40,524 nucleotides of DNA from an uncultured Roseburia sp. (lineage in GTDB: Bacteria; Bacillota; Clostridia; Lachnospirales; Lachnospiraceae): assembly GCA_944380515.1 (NCBI GenBank), contig CALWHT010000022.1, positions 1 through 40,524 of the forward strand. The letters are read 5' to 3'. A program made the translations under genes and the position numbers. Below, piece by piece: positions 23,764 to 31,435 of the stretch. Position 1 is the stretch's first letter. Every line of letters begins with the position of its first letter. The notes under the pieces are model-generated. The model was not told the origin of the DNA. It did not search any database and saw nothing but the letters and a program-made list of their open reading frames with translations.

Positions 23764-25094
23764 CCGTCCGCGTGCTCTTTTTTCATTTTTCCGAAACGCT
23801 TCATCTGATGGAGCGCCGGATTGTCAAGCACCTCTCCCGTGTATGCAAACCGTGAGCCGTGACACGGGCAGTCCCAGGTCTGCTCTCCCGCGTTCCATTG
23901 CAGGACACAGCCCATATGGGAGCAGCGACAACCTCCATAAGGTCTTAGGATTCCCTTCATCGCCTCCCAGGCATTGATGGCAAGCTGGGGTTTTAAGATA
24001 TTGCGCGAAGGGGAAAAAATAAGGGCAAATTCGTTTTCTCTCCCCTGTACAAGATCCGATAAAACGATTGCGGAGAGCATCGCACCGGTCATTCCCCACT
24101 TATGAAAACCGCTTGCCACAAATAAATCGGGGGTATGGGAGGAATATCTTCCGATATAGGGCATTCCGTCCAGCGACATGCAGTCCTGCGTTGCCCACTC
24201 GGTCACAATTTCCGCATCCGGGTAATATCTGCGTGCCGCCTCTCGAAGCTGTTCAAAGCCGTCCTTTTTCTTCCCGGTCCGCTCACTGCCTCCGCCAAAA
24301 AGCAGGTAATCTCCGTAGTTTCGGAAGGACAGCCCTCCTTTTTCCCCGTCAATATACATCCCGTCCACCCTGGCGGCCTGCTTGAGCGCCAGCACATAGG
24401 AGCGCTCCTGATACATTTTCAGATAATAGTTTCCCCTGCGGTTGATAAATGGAAAGTGGGTCGCCACAATAACCTTTTCCGCCGCCACGGAGCCTTTGTC
24501 CGTCAGCGCAAAATATTCCGTCATTTCGCGCACCGGCGAATGCTCATAAATATGGAGATTTTTCGCGATCGCCGCCGCAAATTTAAGGGGATGAAACTGC
24601 GCCTGCTTTTCAAACCGCACGGCCCCCACCGTCTCAAACGGAAGGTTCGGATGCTCTATCAATTCCGCCGGATAACCGAGATGCTCTAATGCCCGCACCT
24701 CCCGCTCCAGCTTTTTCCTGTTTTCCCTTTCATAGACAAACGCGTCCGCTTCCTCCATGTCGCAGTCGATCAGCCAGCCCAAATCCCGGTAGCGCTTTAC
24801 CGCAAGCTGATTTGCCTTCAGAAACAGCCCCGCTTTCTCCCTGCCCCCGTATCTTAGCAGCTTATCATAAATCAACCCGTGCTGCGCCGTTATCTTGGCC
24901 GTTGTGTTCCGTGTCACACCGCTGCAAATTTCCCTGCCCTCCAGCAGACAGTAATCGACGCCCGCCTGCTGCAAAAAATACGCACAGAGTATTCCCGCCA
25001 TTCCGCCCCCGATAATCAGCACGTTGGTGCGGATATCTCTCTTTAACGTCCCAAACTCCGGCATTTTCACCGTTTCCGTCCATACAGAACTCAT
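23760..25094 (-). CDS. FAD-dependent oxidoreductase with C-terminal Rieske domain (YhfW-like)
   Basis: A 444-residue cytoplasmic flavoprotein. Residues about 24-60 form the FAD-binding Rossmann motif VLIIGGGMAGILCAYFL within a DAO-type oxidase domain. The C-terminus (about 380-430) is a Rieske [2Fe-2S] domain with CSHMGC and CPCHGS, giving the two Cys/His ligand pairs. The layout matches B. subtilis YhfW, whose substrate is not known to me. AGGAGG lies about six bases before the ATG. It is read on the same strand just before lrgAB but has its own start region facing the degV promoter. Confidence 0.9.
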   Translation of the reverse strand: MSSVWTETVKMPEFGTLKRDIRTNVLIIGGGMAGILCAYFLQQAGVDYCLLEGREICSGVTRNTTAKITAQHGLIYDKLLRYGGREKAGLFLKANQLAVKRYRDLGWLIDCDMEEADAFVYERENRKKLEREVRALEHLGYPAELIEHPNLPFETVGAVRFEKQAQFHPLKFAAAIAKNLHIYEHSPVREMTEYFALTDKGSVAAEKVIVATHFPFINRRGNYYLKMYQERSYVLALKQAARVDGMYIDGEKGGLSFRNYGDYLLFGGGSERTGKKKDGFEQLREAARRYYPDAEIVTEWATQDCMSLDGMPYIGRYSSHTPDLFVASGFHKWGMTGAMLSAIVLSDLVQGRENEFALIFSPSRNILKPQLAINAWEAMKGILRPYGGCRCSHMGCVLQWNAGEQTWDCPCHGSRFAYTGEVLDNPALHQMKRFGKMKKEHADG

Positions 25095-25202
25095 TGCTTC
25101 CTCCTGCCCCGCCGCCTTTCCGGTATCGTACGCCGGCGCAGCGGTCTGAATGCTTTTCCGTTAGTATGAACCTTTTTTCCAAAAACTATCCAAATTTTGC
25201 TA

Positions 25203-25231
25203 TTGACATTCCGATTTGTTTTGAGTATAGT
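25203..25231 (+). promoter_or_regulatory. Strong promoter for degV
   Basis: A consensus TTGACA (25203-25208), 17-base spacer and TATAGT (25226-25231). The transcript has a leader of about 160 bases containing a large palindrome. Confidence 0.7.
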
Positions 25232-25267
25232 CATTTAATAGTTTGATAATCAAAGTATTTTGTTTCA

Positions 25268-25342
25268 GTTTCCGTACTTTTTACAGTGCCAAAAGCACCT
25301 GCCATGTTCTTTTGGCACTGTAAATATCAAGTTTACGGAAAC
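25268..25342 (+). repeat. Large palindromic leader of degV
   Basis: A perfect 16-bp inverted repeat, TTTACAGTGCCAAAAG (25280-25295) and its complement (25309-25324), surrounds a 13-base loop. Outer arms GTTTCCGTA and TACGGAAAC extend the stem to nearly the whole element. A U-tract is absent after the stem. It lies in the transcribed leader, 58 bases before the ATG. Confidence 0.75.
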
Positions 25343-25399
25343 GCGATATTTTCAGGCTGCGGAAGCGGCCTTGCCGGACAACGGCAGGAAAGGACAGTT

Positions 25400-26251
25400 A
25401 TGAGTGTGAAAATTGTGGTTGACTCGGCCTGCGACCTCACAAAACAGCGTGCGGACGCTCTGGACCTTACGTTTCTTTCACTGAAGACGATTTTCGGCGG
25501 GGAAGAATATTCCGACGGAATTACAATGTCCCACCGGGAATTTTATGAAAAGCTGATCGAAAGCGGCGATATGCCAAGCACCAGCCAGATACCGCCTCAT
25601 GATTTTGAGGAGGTATTTGCACAAATCAAAAAAGACGGCGATACAGCCGTTGTCATTACCCTGTCCGCAAAGCTCTCGGGAACCTTCCAGAGCGCAGCGA
25701 TTGCGCAGGAGGGCTATGAGGACTGTGTTTTTCTGGTAGACAGCGAAACTGTCTCTCTCGGGGAACAGATTCTCGTGCTGCTCGCCTGCCGTCTTCGGGA
25801 CGAGGGGCGTTCCGCCGCCGATATTGCCCAGATACTGGAGGAACGCAAACGTGATATCCGGCTGATCGCCCTTTTAGATACGCTGGAATATCTGCGCCGG
25901 GGCGGACGCATTTCGGGCGCCGCCGCCATCGCGGGAAATCTGCTTTCCATTAAACCGGTCATTACCGTTAAGGACGGCGAGGTCGCCATCTTAGGGAAGG
26001 CCCGCGGTTCCAAAAACGGCAATAACATGCTGATCCAGGAAATCAATAAAACAAACGGCATCGACTTTTCCCTTCCGTTTGTGCTCGGCTATACCGGTCT
26101 TGACGACAGCCTGCTGCAAAAATATATTGCAGACAGCGAGGCACTGTGGAAGGGGCAGGTATCTGACCTTCCGATTACCACCATCGGCAGCACGATCGGA
26201 ACCCATGCCGGCCCGGGCGCCATCGGCGTCGCATTCTTCGCCAGGGCATAG
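25400..26251 (+). CDS. degV: DegV-family fatty-acid-binding protein (FakB-like)
   Basis: A 283-residue cytoplasmic protein of the DegV family, which binds fatty acids; relatives act with the kinase FakA to activate exogenous fatty acids. The family signature is visible: VDSACDLT at the start, MPSTSQIPP (about 57-65), LSAKLSGTFQSA (about 87-98), VDSETVSLGEQ (about 111-121) and GTHAGPGAIGVAF at the end. The ATG at 25400 has AAAGGA about six bases upstream and gives the typical N-terminus; an upstream open frame reads through the leader palindrome. No fakA lies in the window. It follows a strong promoter and a structured leader. Confidence 0.92.
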   Translation: MSVKIVVDSACDLTKQRADALDLTFLSLKTIFGGEEYSDGITMSHREFYEKLIESGDMPSTSQIPPHDFEEVFAQIKKDGDTAVVITLSAKLSGTFQSAAIAQEGYEDCVFLVDSETVSLGEQILVLLACRLRDEGRSAADIAQILEERKRDIRLIALLDTLEYLRRGGRISGAAAIAGNLLSIKPVITVKDGEVAILGKARGSKNGNNMLIQEINKTNGIDFSLPFVLGYTGLDDSLLQKYIADSEALWKGQVSDLPITTIGSTIGTHAGPGAIGVAFFARA

Positions 26252-26306
26252 CATGGCAAAGCCGCCAAGGGCTTCTCTCCGCCGGGATATTTTCCCAACT
26301 CAATTC

Positions 26307-26978
26307 TCACGGAACGCCCGCCAGCCCGAATGCGCCCTTCGCCTCACGAAGCCGCTCGTAAAACTGCGGGTAAAAATCGCTGTCCGTATCGTACGGCTTT
26401 ACAAAAAACTGATTCAAAAGGAACATGGCGACGGTCTTTGCCGCCTGTTCCCCCTGTGCCGTATCCAGATATTGTATCAGCTCCTTTTTCAAGGAATGCC
26501 AGTCCGCCAAAAACTTCTGGTATGCTTTCGGCTCTTTGGTATCCAGCCATTTCACAACCTTAACCTTAGAGCGGTTTTCCTTGCGGCAGGCCCCGTTCTG
26601 TAAAAAGTAGGATACTCCGTCCTCGCCGTAGATTCTGCCAAGCGGGAACAGCCGGCAGATACCGGGACGGAAGGCGTGTATGGAGCACCTTCCTTCCTTA
26701 TTTAAAAACACACAGCGCTCCGTACCCTCTGCCATTTTCAGATTCGGGACAACCAGCCCATCCTCCACATGCAGCTCCACCGTTCCTGCCATCAGCTCCT
26801 GAAATGTTTTTCCGAGCCCCTTTGTCAGCCGGAATACATCCAGCGGGTCAAGCAGCACGGTGGTTCCCATCTGTTCACAGCATGCGTGGCAGCCTTCGCA
26901 GTCATTGCATGACACCCGGACCATATCGTGAAGACCGTAGATTTTTCCGTCCGAAATCTCATTGATATCCTGTAGCAT
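26307..26978 (-). CDS. YkgJ-family cysteine-cluster protein
   Basis: A 223-residue protein with the conserved cysteine cluster of the YkgJ (UPF0153) family, thought to bind zinc or iron-sulfur. The cluster is CNDCEGCHACC near 24-34, followed by CVFLNKEGRCSIHAFRPGIC near 88-107, then CRLFPLG. No signal peptide. GGAAGG lies about nine bases before the ATG. It converges with degV, with only 55 bases between the stops, and no strong terminator is seen there. The function is not established in the family. Confidence 0.82.
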   Translation of the reverse strand: MLQDINEISDGKIYGLHDMVRVSCNDCEGCHACCEQMGTTVLLDPLDVFRLTKGLGKTFQELMAGTVELHVEDGLVVPNLKMAEGTERCVFLNKEGRCSIHAFRPGICRLFPLGRIYGEDGVSYFLQNGACRKENRSKVKVVKWLDTKEPKAYQKFLADWHSLKKELIQYLDTAQGEQAAKTVAMFLLNQFFVKPYDTDSDFYPQFYERLREAKGAFGLAGVP

Positions 26979-27075
26979 AATGCCGCATCCTTCCCGCCCG
27001 CGCCCCTGGCGCGGCCTTTTCTATCTAACGGCATTTTACTTTATTTTAAGGAAAGAATCAATCCCGGACGGGGTT

Positions 27076-27963
27076 TTAATCCTCAAACGGAATCACGGCT
27101 CCGTCATAAGTATCGTTGATGTACTGGCGGATTGCATCAGATTTTAGTACCTCCACAAGCGCCCGGATACCCGCCGCGTTTTCATTGCCTTCCTTCACGG
27201 CAATCACGTTTACATATGTCTGTGCCGCCTCGGAATCCGAGGTTTCATAGGCGATGGCATCCTCCCGCACGGAATAGCCCGCCTGAAGCGCATAGTTTCC
27301 GTTGAGCACTACGAACGCGACCTCCGGCGCGACCCTCGCCACCTGCTCTGCCGCCAGCTCCTGAATCTTTACGTTTGAGGGATTTTCCACAATATCGTTG
27401 ACGGTCGCCTCAAGTCCCGCGTCCTCCCGCAGCGTAATGATACCGTTTGCCTCAAGCAGCAGCAGTGCCCGTGCCTCATTGGTCGTGTCGTTTGGCACCG
27501 CAATCGTATCACCCTCTGCCAGCTCCGAAAGGCTGCTTTTCGTTCCCGGATAAATTCCGAACGGCTCATAGTGGATGCCTCCCGCGTTGACTAAATGCGT
27601 TCCTTTTTCCGCATTGAAATTTTCAAGATAGGGAATGTGCTGAAAATAATTTGCGTCAAATTCCCCGCTTTCGACCACCTCATTTGGCAGAACATAGTCA
27701 TCAAAAATAGTGATTTCCAAATCCCAGCCCTCGTCTGCAAGAATTTTCTTTGCCTCCTCCAAAATCTCGGCGTGCGGCGTCGCTGAAGCCGCGACAGTAA
27801 TCACGCCTTCTTCTGTCTGCGTATCACTTTCCAAAGTCTCGGTCTTAACTCCGCCGTTATCCGTGGCGCCGCCCGCATTTTCCCCGGCCGCATTGCCGCA
27901 GCCCGCAAACGCCGCTGCCGCAAGCGCTCCCGTCAAAATCAATGTGAATACTTTTTTCTTCAT
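27076..27963 (-). CDS. metQ: Methionine-binding lipoprotein MetQ
   Basis: The extracellular substrate-binding lipoprotein of the methionine ABC importer (NlpA family). The 295-residue chain has a signal peptide MKKKVFTLILTGALAAAAFA with lipobox FAGC, Cys22, then a linker rich in Gly/Asn/Thr. The binding domain starts near ITVAASATPHAEILE and shows FDANYFQHIPYLENFN, typical of MetQ. The ATG at 27963 has GGAGGAG about eight bases upstream; the earlier ATG lies over the ribosome site. It is last in metN-metI-metQ, 20 bases after metI. No U-rich terminator is obvious after it. Confidence 0.93.
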   Translation of the reverse strand: MKKKVFTLILTGALAAAAFAGCGNAAGENAGGATDNGGVKTETLESDTQTEEGVITVAASATPHAEILEEAKKILADEGWDLEITIFDDYVLPNEVVESGEFDANYFQHIPYLENFNAEKGTHLVNAGGIHYEPFGIYPGTKSSLSELAEGDTIAVPNDTTNEARALLLLEANGIITLREDAGLEATVNDIVENPSNVKIQELAAEQVARVAPEVAFVVLNGNYALQAGYSVREDAIAYETSDSEAAQTYVNVIAVKEGNENAAGIRALVEVLKSDAIRQYINDTYDGAVIPFED

Positions 27964-27983
27964 TATTTTCTCCTCCATCTTTT

Positions 27984-28643
27984 CTATTTTCTTTTATCCA
28001 GGTGCGAGGCAAGCTTCATGCCTGCCGTCTGGAAAATCTGAAACAAAATCACCAGTAAAATGACTGTCACAACCATGATGTCTGTCTGCCATCTGGTATA
28101 GCCATAGCGGATCGCGATATCGCCGAGACCTCCGCCGCCGACGGTTCCCGCCATCGCGGAATATCCGAGTATGGTTCCAAGTGAAATGGTCGCTCCGACA
28201 ATCAGTGATGTCCGCGCCTCCACCAGCATCACCCGGGTAATCACCGCAAAATCCGACGCTCCCATCGAGCGCGCCGCCTCGATGACGCCCGCATCCACCT
28301 CCTTTAAGGAGGATTCGACCATCCTCGCAATGTAAGGCGCCGCCGCAATCACAAGCGGCACAATGGTCGCCGTCGGCCCGTAGCTTTTTCCCACCACAAA
28401 TCTGGTAAACGGAATCAGCACAATCAGTAAAATGAGGAACGGCACGCTCCGAATCAGATTTGCCGTTACGTCGAGCAGCTTATAAATCACGGCGTTTGGA
28501 CGGATGCCGTCCCTGTCGGTCACCGCCAGGAGGATTCCCATCGGAAGCCCTATCACGTAACCGATTACGGTAGACATCAGCGTCATGTAAAGCGTATCGC
28601 GGATGCCCTCCAGCAGCATGATGATTACCTGATTATTCCACAT
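27984..28643 (-). CDS. metI: Methionine ABC transporter permease MetI
   Basis: The membrane channel subunit of the MetNIQ importer, 219 residues with five hydrophobic helices. The EAA loop IEAARSMGASDFAVITRVML (about 120-139) docks on MetN. GTVGGGGLGDIAIRYGY near the C-terminus is the MetI hallmark. GGAGG lies about nine bases before the ATG. It overlaps metN by 11 bases, so translation is coupled. Confidence 0.94.
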   Translation of the reverse strand: MWNNQVIIMLLEGIRDTLYMTLMSTVIGYVIGLPMGILLAVTDRDGIRPNAVIYKLLDVTANLIRSVPFLILLIVLIPFTRFVVGKSYGPTATIVPLVIAAAPYIARMVESSLKEVDAGVIEAARSMGASDFAVITRVMLVEARTSLIVGATISLGTILGYSAMAGTVGGGGLGDIAIRYGYTRWQTDIMVVTVILLVILFQIFQTAGMKLASHLDKRK

Positions 28644-29670
28644 CTCCCGTCACCTCCTCAATCTCCAGTCCTTTTTCCTTTAGATATTTTTCGATATCAA
28701 TTTGAAGATGTCCGTCCTCGGGCAGCCCGAGAATCATCTCCCCCTTCGCGACCCCGCCGACATTTTTGGTGTCCGCCCGCAGGATATTGACCGGAGCCCC
28801 GAATTTCAAAATCATATTTGCAATCAGCGGTTCAAACGCCGAATTTTCCGAAAAAACAATACGCAGCTTTTTGCCGCCCGACATCCGCTCCGGAAGCACC
28901 GGTCTGTCTCCCTCGCCCGCGCCGCCCGGCCCGTCACGCAGGATTAATTCCCGCGCCGCCCGCGATTTCGGATGGGAAAAAATTTCCTCCACCCGTCCGT
29001 TTTCCACAAGCACGCCGCGCTCAATGATGGCGACACGGTTACAGACCTCCCGAATTACCGACATCTGGTGAGTAATGATGATAATCGTGATTCCCAGACT
29101 GCGGTTGATTTCCCGCAGCAGCTCCAGTATGGCGGCCGTCGTCTGCGGGTCGAGCGCGCTGGTTGCCTCGTCACAGAGCAGGATTTTCGGCTCACATGCC
29201 AGCGCCCTCGCGATGGCGACACGCTGTTTCTGTCCGCCGGAAAGCTGCGCCGGATATGCCCGCTCCTTTTCCGCAAGCCCGACCATCGCAAGCAGCTCGC
29301 GCGCCCGCTGCCTCGCCTCGGATTTCTTTTTCCCGGAAAGCCGCATCGGGAAACAGATATTATCGAGCACATTTTTCTGCATCAGCAGATTAAAATTCTG
29401 AAATATCATTGCAATCTCACTGCGCTGTACACGCAGCTCTTTTTCCGTGAGACTGCCGAGCTCCCTGCCCTCGATGAGTACCTGCCCGTCGGTGGGACGC
29501 TCCAGATAATTGAAGCACCGCACCAACGTGCTTTTTCCCGCGCCGGACATTCCGATGATTCCATAGATGTCCCCCTGCTCCACGGTCAGATTGATGTCGC
29601 TTAACGCCTCCACGGTCATCCCTTTTTGTGTAAAGCTTTTATATAAATGCCTGACTTCTATCGCCGCCAT
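28633..29670 (-). CDS. metN: Methionine ABC transporter ATP-binding protein MetN
   Basis: The ATPase of the methionine importer, 345 residues. Walker A GMSGAGKS (40-47), LSGGQ followed by KQRVAIARA (about 140-155), Walker B ILLCDEATSAL (about 157-167) and an H-loop in IIITHQM are all present. The C-terminal NIL/ACT-like domain (about 265-345), through which methionine inhibits the transporter in relatives, is present. GGGAGG lies six to eight bases before the ATG. It is first in metNIQ, directly after the leader peptide and terminator described below. Its regulation by a leader peptide is inferred from sequence only. Confidence 0.95.
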   Translation of the reverse strand: MAAIEVRHLYKSFTQKGMTVEALSDINLTVEQGDIYGIIGMSGAGKSTLVRCFNYLERPTDGQVLIEGRELGSLTEKELRVQRSEIAMIFQNFNLLMQKNVLDNICFPMRLSGKKKSEARQRARELLAMVGLAEKERAYPAQLSGGQKQRVAIARALACEPKILLCDEATSALDPQTTAAILELLREINRSLGITIIIITHQMSVIREVCNRVAIIERGVLVENGRVEEIFSHPKSRAARELILRDGPGGAGEGDRPVLPERMSGGKKLRIVFSENSAFEPLIANMILKFGAPVNILRADTKNVGGVAKGEMILGLPEDGHLQIDIEKYLKEKGLEIEEVTGDVE

Positions 29671-29690
29671 TTTTCATCCTCCCTCGCAAT

Positions 29691-29727
29691 AAAAAAAACA
29701 GGCTGCCGCGCGTGCATACCTGTTTTT
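29691..29727 (-). terminator. Leader terminator (attenuator) of metNIQ
   Basis: On the minus strand AAAAAACAGG pairs with CCTGTTTTTT, with an inner TGC/GCA, and a run of eight Ts completes it. It lies about 20 bases upstream of the metN ATG and 30 bases after the leader-peptide stop. Its loop GCACGC (29710-29715) is complementary to GCGTGC in the last codons of the leader peptide. Confidence 0.8.
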
Positions 29728-29758
29728 TCAAACGTTTTTTCCGAAACGATTCCCCAAA

Positions 29759-29878
29759 TCAGATATTCAAACGCACGCAAAAATCCCTTATGCTGCACAT
29801 ACACATCCTGCCGCACATGGTCCCGTTCTCACACATCATCATTGTTAAGCTTGTGTCTGCCGCATGTTTTGTATGCAT
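29759..29878 (-). CDS. Met/Cys-rich leader peptide of metNIQ (39 residues)
   Basis: This 39-codon ORF lies between the metNIQ promoter and its leader terminator. AAAGGAG is eight bases before the ATG, a near-perfect ribosome site. The peptide begins MHTKHAADTSLT and residues 13-28 are MMMCENGTMCGRMCMC: six Met and four Cys in 16 residues. It ends SIRDFCVRLNI and stops at 29759. No signal peptide or family match is apparent. The composition, position and following terminator fit a leader peptide whose slow translation, when charged Met- or Cys-tRNA is scarce, allows readthrough into metN. An S-box or T-box, the usual Firmicutes devices, is not seen. A functional metal-binding peptide is the main alternative. 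Confidence 0.8.
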   Translation of the reverse strand: MHTKHAADTSLTMMMCENGTMCGRMCMCSIRDFCVRLNI

Positions 29879-29923
29879 ATCTGATTCTCCTTTCCATGAA
29901 TAGTTGTCTGCTTCGATATTGCT

Positions 29924-29953
29924 ATTATAGCAACCGCAAAGAAAATGTGTTAA
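29924..29953 (-). promoter_or_regulatory. Promoter for the metNIQ leader
   Basis: TTAACA (29953-29948), an 18-base spacer and a perfect TATAAT (29929-29924). The start near 29917 leaves about 25 bases before the leader-peptide ribosome site. Confidence 0.65.
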
Positions 29954-29963
29954 TACCGGAAAC

Positions 29964-30002
29964 CTTGAGTTGGTTATAGGGTAAACCTATAGCCAACTCA
30001 AG
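29964..30002. repeat. Perfect 17-bp palindrome with mirrored promoter-like hexamers
   Basis: CTTGAGTTGGTTATAGG and CCTATAGCCAACTCAAG pair around GTAAA with one G-U. Each strand contains TTGAGT, 17 bases and TATA(A/G)C, so the palindrome could be a two-way promoter or an operator. It lies between metNIQ and the XRE regulator. Confidence 0.6.
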
Positions 30003-30066
30003 AACATAGCGTCACTCTAATGATGTACAGGAAACAACATACGCAATAGAAAGCTTCCCGAACGCA

Positions 30067-30075
30067 TGATATAAT
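30067..30075 (+). promoter_or_regulatory. Extended -10 promoter for the XRE/lipoprotein operon
   Basis: TGATATAAT gives a TG-N-TATAAT extended -10; the -35 is weak. The leader of about 85 bases contains a GGTGG-TCTG-CCACC hairpin (about 30113-30128) with flanking A/T arms. Confidence 0.5.
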
Positions 30076-30168
30076 GAATGCAACCAGCTGTAGCGCAGTT
30101 GCAACCGTATTTTGGTGGTCTGCCACCCTTAAAAATGGTATTCTGACAGCGAAAGGAGAAGTAAGATT

Positions 30169-30918
30169 ATGACATTTGGAGAAAAAATTCAAAAGCTGCG
30201 AAAGGAAGCCGGGTTGTCACAGGAGGAATTATCCTATCAATTAGGAGTTTCCCGACAGGCCATCAGCAAGTGGGAGCGCGACAACGGCTATCCGGAAACA
30301 GAAAAAATCGTGCGCATGAGCAAAATATTCCATGTAACACTCGACTATCTTCTGAACGAAGAAGATACAACATCACATGAGACATTTGATGCGGAGCAGG
30401 GACTATATGTCAGCCGGGAAACGGCGGACGGCTTTCTCTCCTATCAAAAACGAAAATTCCTTAAAACAGCGGCTGCCGCCGGCTTAATGGTTGGATCCCT
30501 TTCCTTATCGTTTTTATTTTCAGACCTTTCGATGCTCCTGTTTATGCTGATCATCATTATAGGAATTGTTCTTTTATTTTCGGTAAAGCTGTCCGATAAT
30601 CCTTATCGGAAGCTTTGGAAGGAACCGCTGCTGTTTGATAAAGCCGTAAAGACCGAATTAAACACGATTTATGCCGAAAAGAAGAAAGCGCTGCAATTAT
30701 TCAATCTTCTCGGCATCGCTTTTATCGCTTTGGGCTTTCTGTTTTTCCCACTCATTGTTCCGGCGGAATTGTACATTGCAGACGCGATCGCTTTGGCCTC
30801 CGGAATGCTGCTGGCGGGAATCGGAACGTTTTTATGTATCTATACGTCCGGTCTAATCCGCGCGTACCGGCTGCTTATTATGAATGAAGACTATCGTAAA
30901 AAAGGATGTAGCATATGA
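30169..30918 (+). CDS. XRE-family regulator with C-terminal membrane segments
   Basis: A 249-residue protein with an N-terminal XRE helix-turn-helix (about 5-60, EKIQKLRKEAGLSQEELSYQ and RQAISKWERDNGYPETEKIV) and a C-terminal membrane part with about four hydrophobic segments (about 104-120, 122-142, 178-200, 205-230). Fusions of this kind are membrane-tethered regulators in many Firmicutes; the signal is unknown. AAAGGAG lies ten bases before the ATG. Its stop overlaps the start of a lipoprotein gene by four bases, so the two are one unit, possibly a sensor and its surface partner. Confidence 0.88.
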   Translation: MTFGEKIQKLRKEAGLSQEELSYQLGVSRQAISKWERDNGYPETEKIVRMSKIFHVTLDYLLNEEDTTSHETFDAEQGLYVSRETADGFLSYQKRKFLKTAAAAGLMVGSLSLSFLFSDLSMLLFMLIIIIGIVLLFSVKLSDNPYRKLWKEPLLFDKAVKTELNTIYAEKKKALQLFNLLGIAFIALGFLFFPLIVPAELYIADAIALASGMLLAGIGTFLCIYTSGLIRAYRLLIMNEDYRKKGCSI

Positions 30919-31355
30919 AAAAATTATTTATGTTCCTGGTTTTGTTTTCTGTCCTGCTCTGCGGCTGCCGGGCTGACGCAGATTCGGATGTATCGGAATA
31001 TTATGAAAAACTCGCAAAGGCGCAGGAAATTGCCGCTTTTGCCGTGGATACGGAAACGGCGGTGAAAACCTTTACCTCCAAAGAGGATATCGATGGCTTT
31101 GTGACAGCTCTGGAAATAGACGAATGGGAATTGGCAGATCTGCCGCAGAACGCGAAGGAGATTGGCCATTTTGATTTTGCGCAGGAAGAAACTCTGTCAT
31201 TGGGACAGACGGAAACCGACGGAAATTTATATGAAGTTTGCAAAATCACCCTGTACGACGGTTCCTTTATTGATTTTGAAATTGCGGGACTTCGCATGTC
31301 ATTTGAGGTAACCCGGGACACGGCGGATTACCTCAGCGGATTACTGACGCAATAA
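30915..31355 (+). CDS. Small lipoprotein of unknown function
   Basis: A 146-residue lipoprotein. The signal peptide MKKLFMFLVLFSVLLCGC ends in a lipobox (LLCGC, Cys18), followed by an acidic mature domain (charged residues at both ends, sequence EKLAKAQEIAAFAVDTE). No family is recognised. It overlaps the membrane regulator by four bases (ATGA) and ends at a strong hairpin, so the pair likely works together in envelope sensing. The mature domain is short and without membrane segments. Confidence 0.75.
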   Translation: MKKLFMFLVLFSVLLCGCRADADSDVSEYYEKLAKAQEIAAFAVDTETAVKTFTSKEDIDGFVTALEIDEWELADLPQNAKEIGHFDFAQEETLSLGQTETDGNLYEVCKITLYDGSFIDFEIAGLRMSFEVTRDTADYLSGLLTQ

Positions 31356-31394
31356 AACGTATAAGCGGCTGCTGTTTAACGCTTCCGCCGTCAC

Positions 31395-31428
31395 GGCCCT
31401 GCCAGATTACCGTCTGACGGGCCATTTT
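31395..31428 (+). terminator. Terminator after the lipoprotein gene
   Basis: GGCCC and CAGA pair with TCTG and GGGCC around a short loop, then A-TTTTC. It also lies eight bases before the stop of the converging LysR gene. Confidence 0.6.
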
Positions 31429-31435
31429 CATATCT

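Noticed and set aside
29671-29953. S-box (SAM) or T-box riboswitch upstream of metN
   Set aside because: No SAM-box core or T-box GGTGG anticodon-like arrangement is visible. The leader contains a peptide ORF and a terminator instead.
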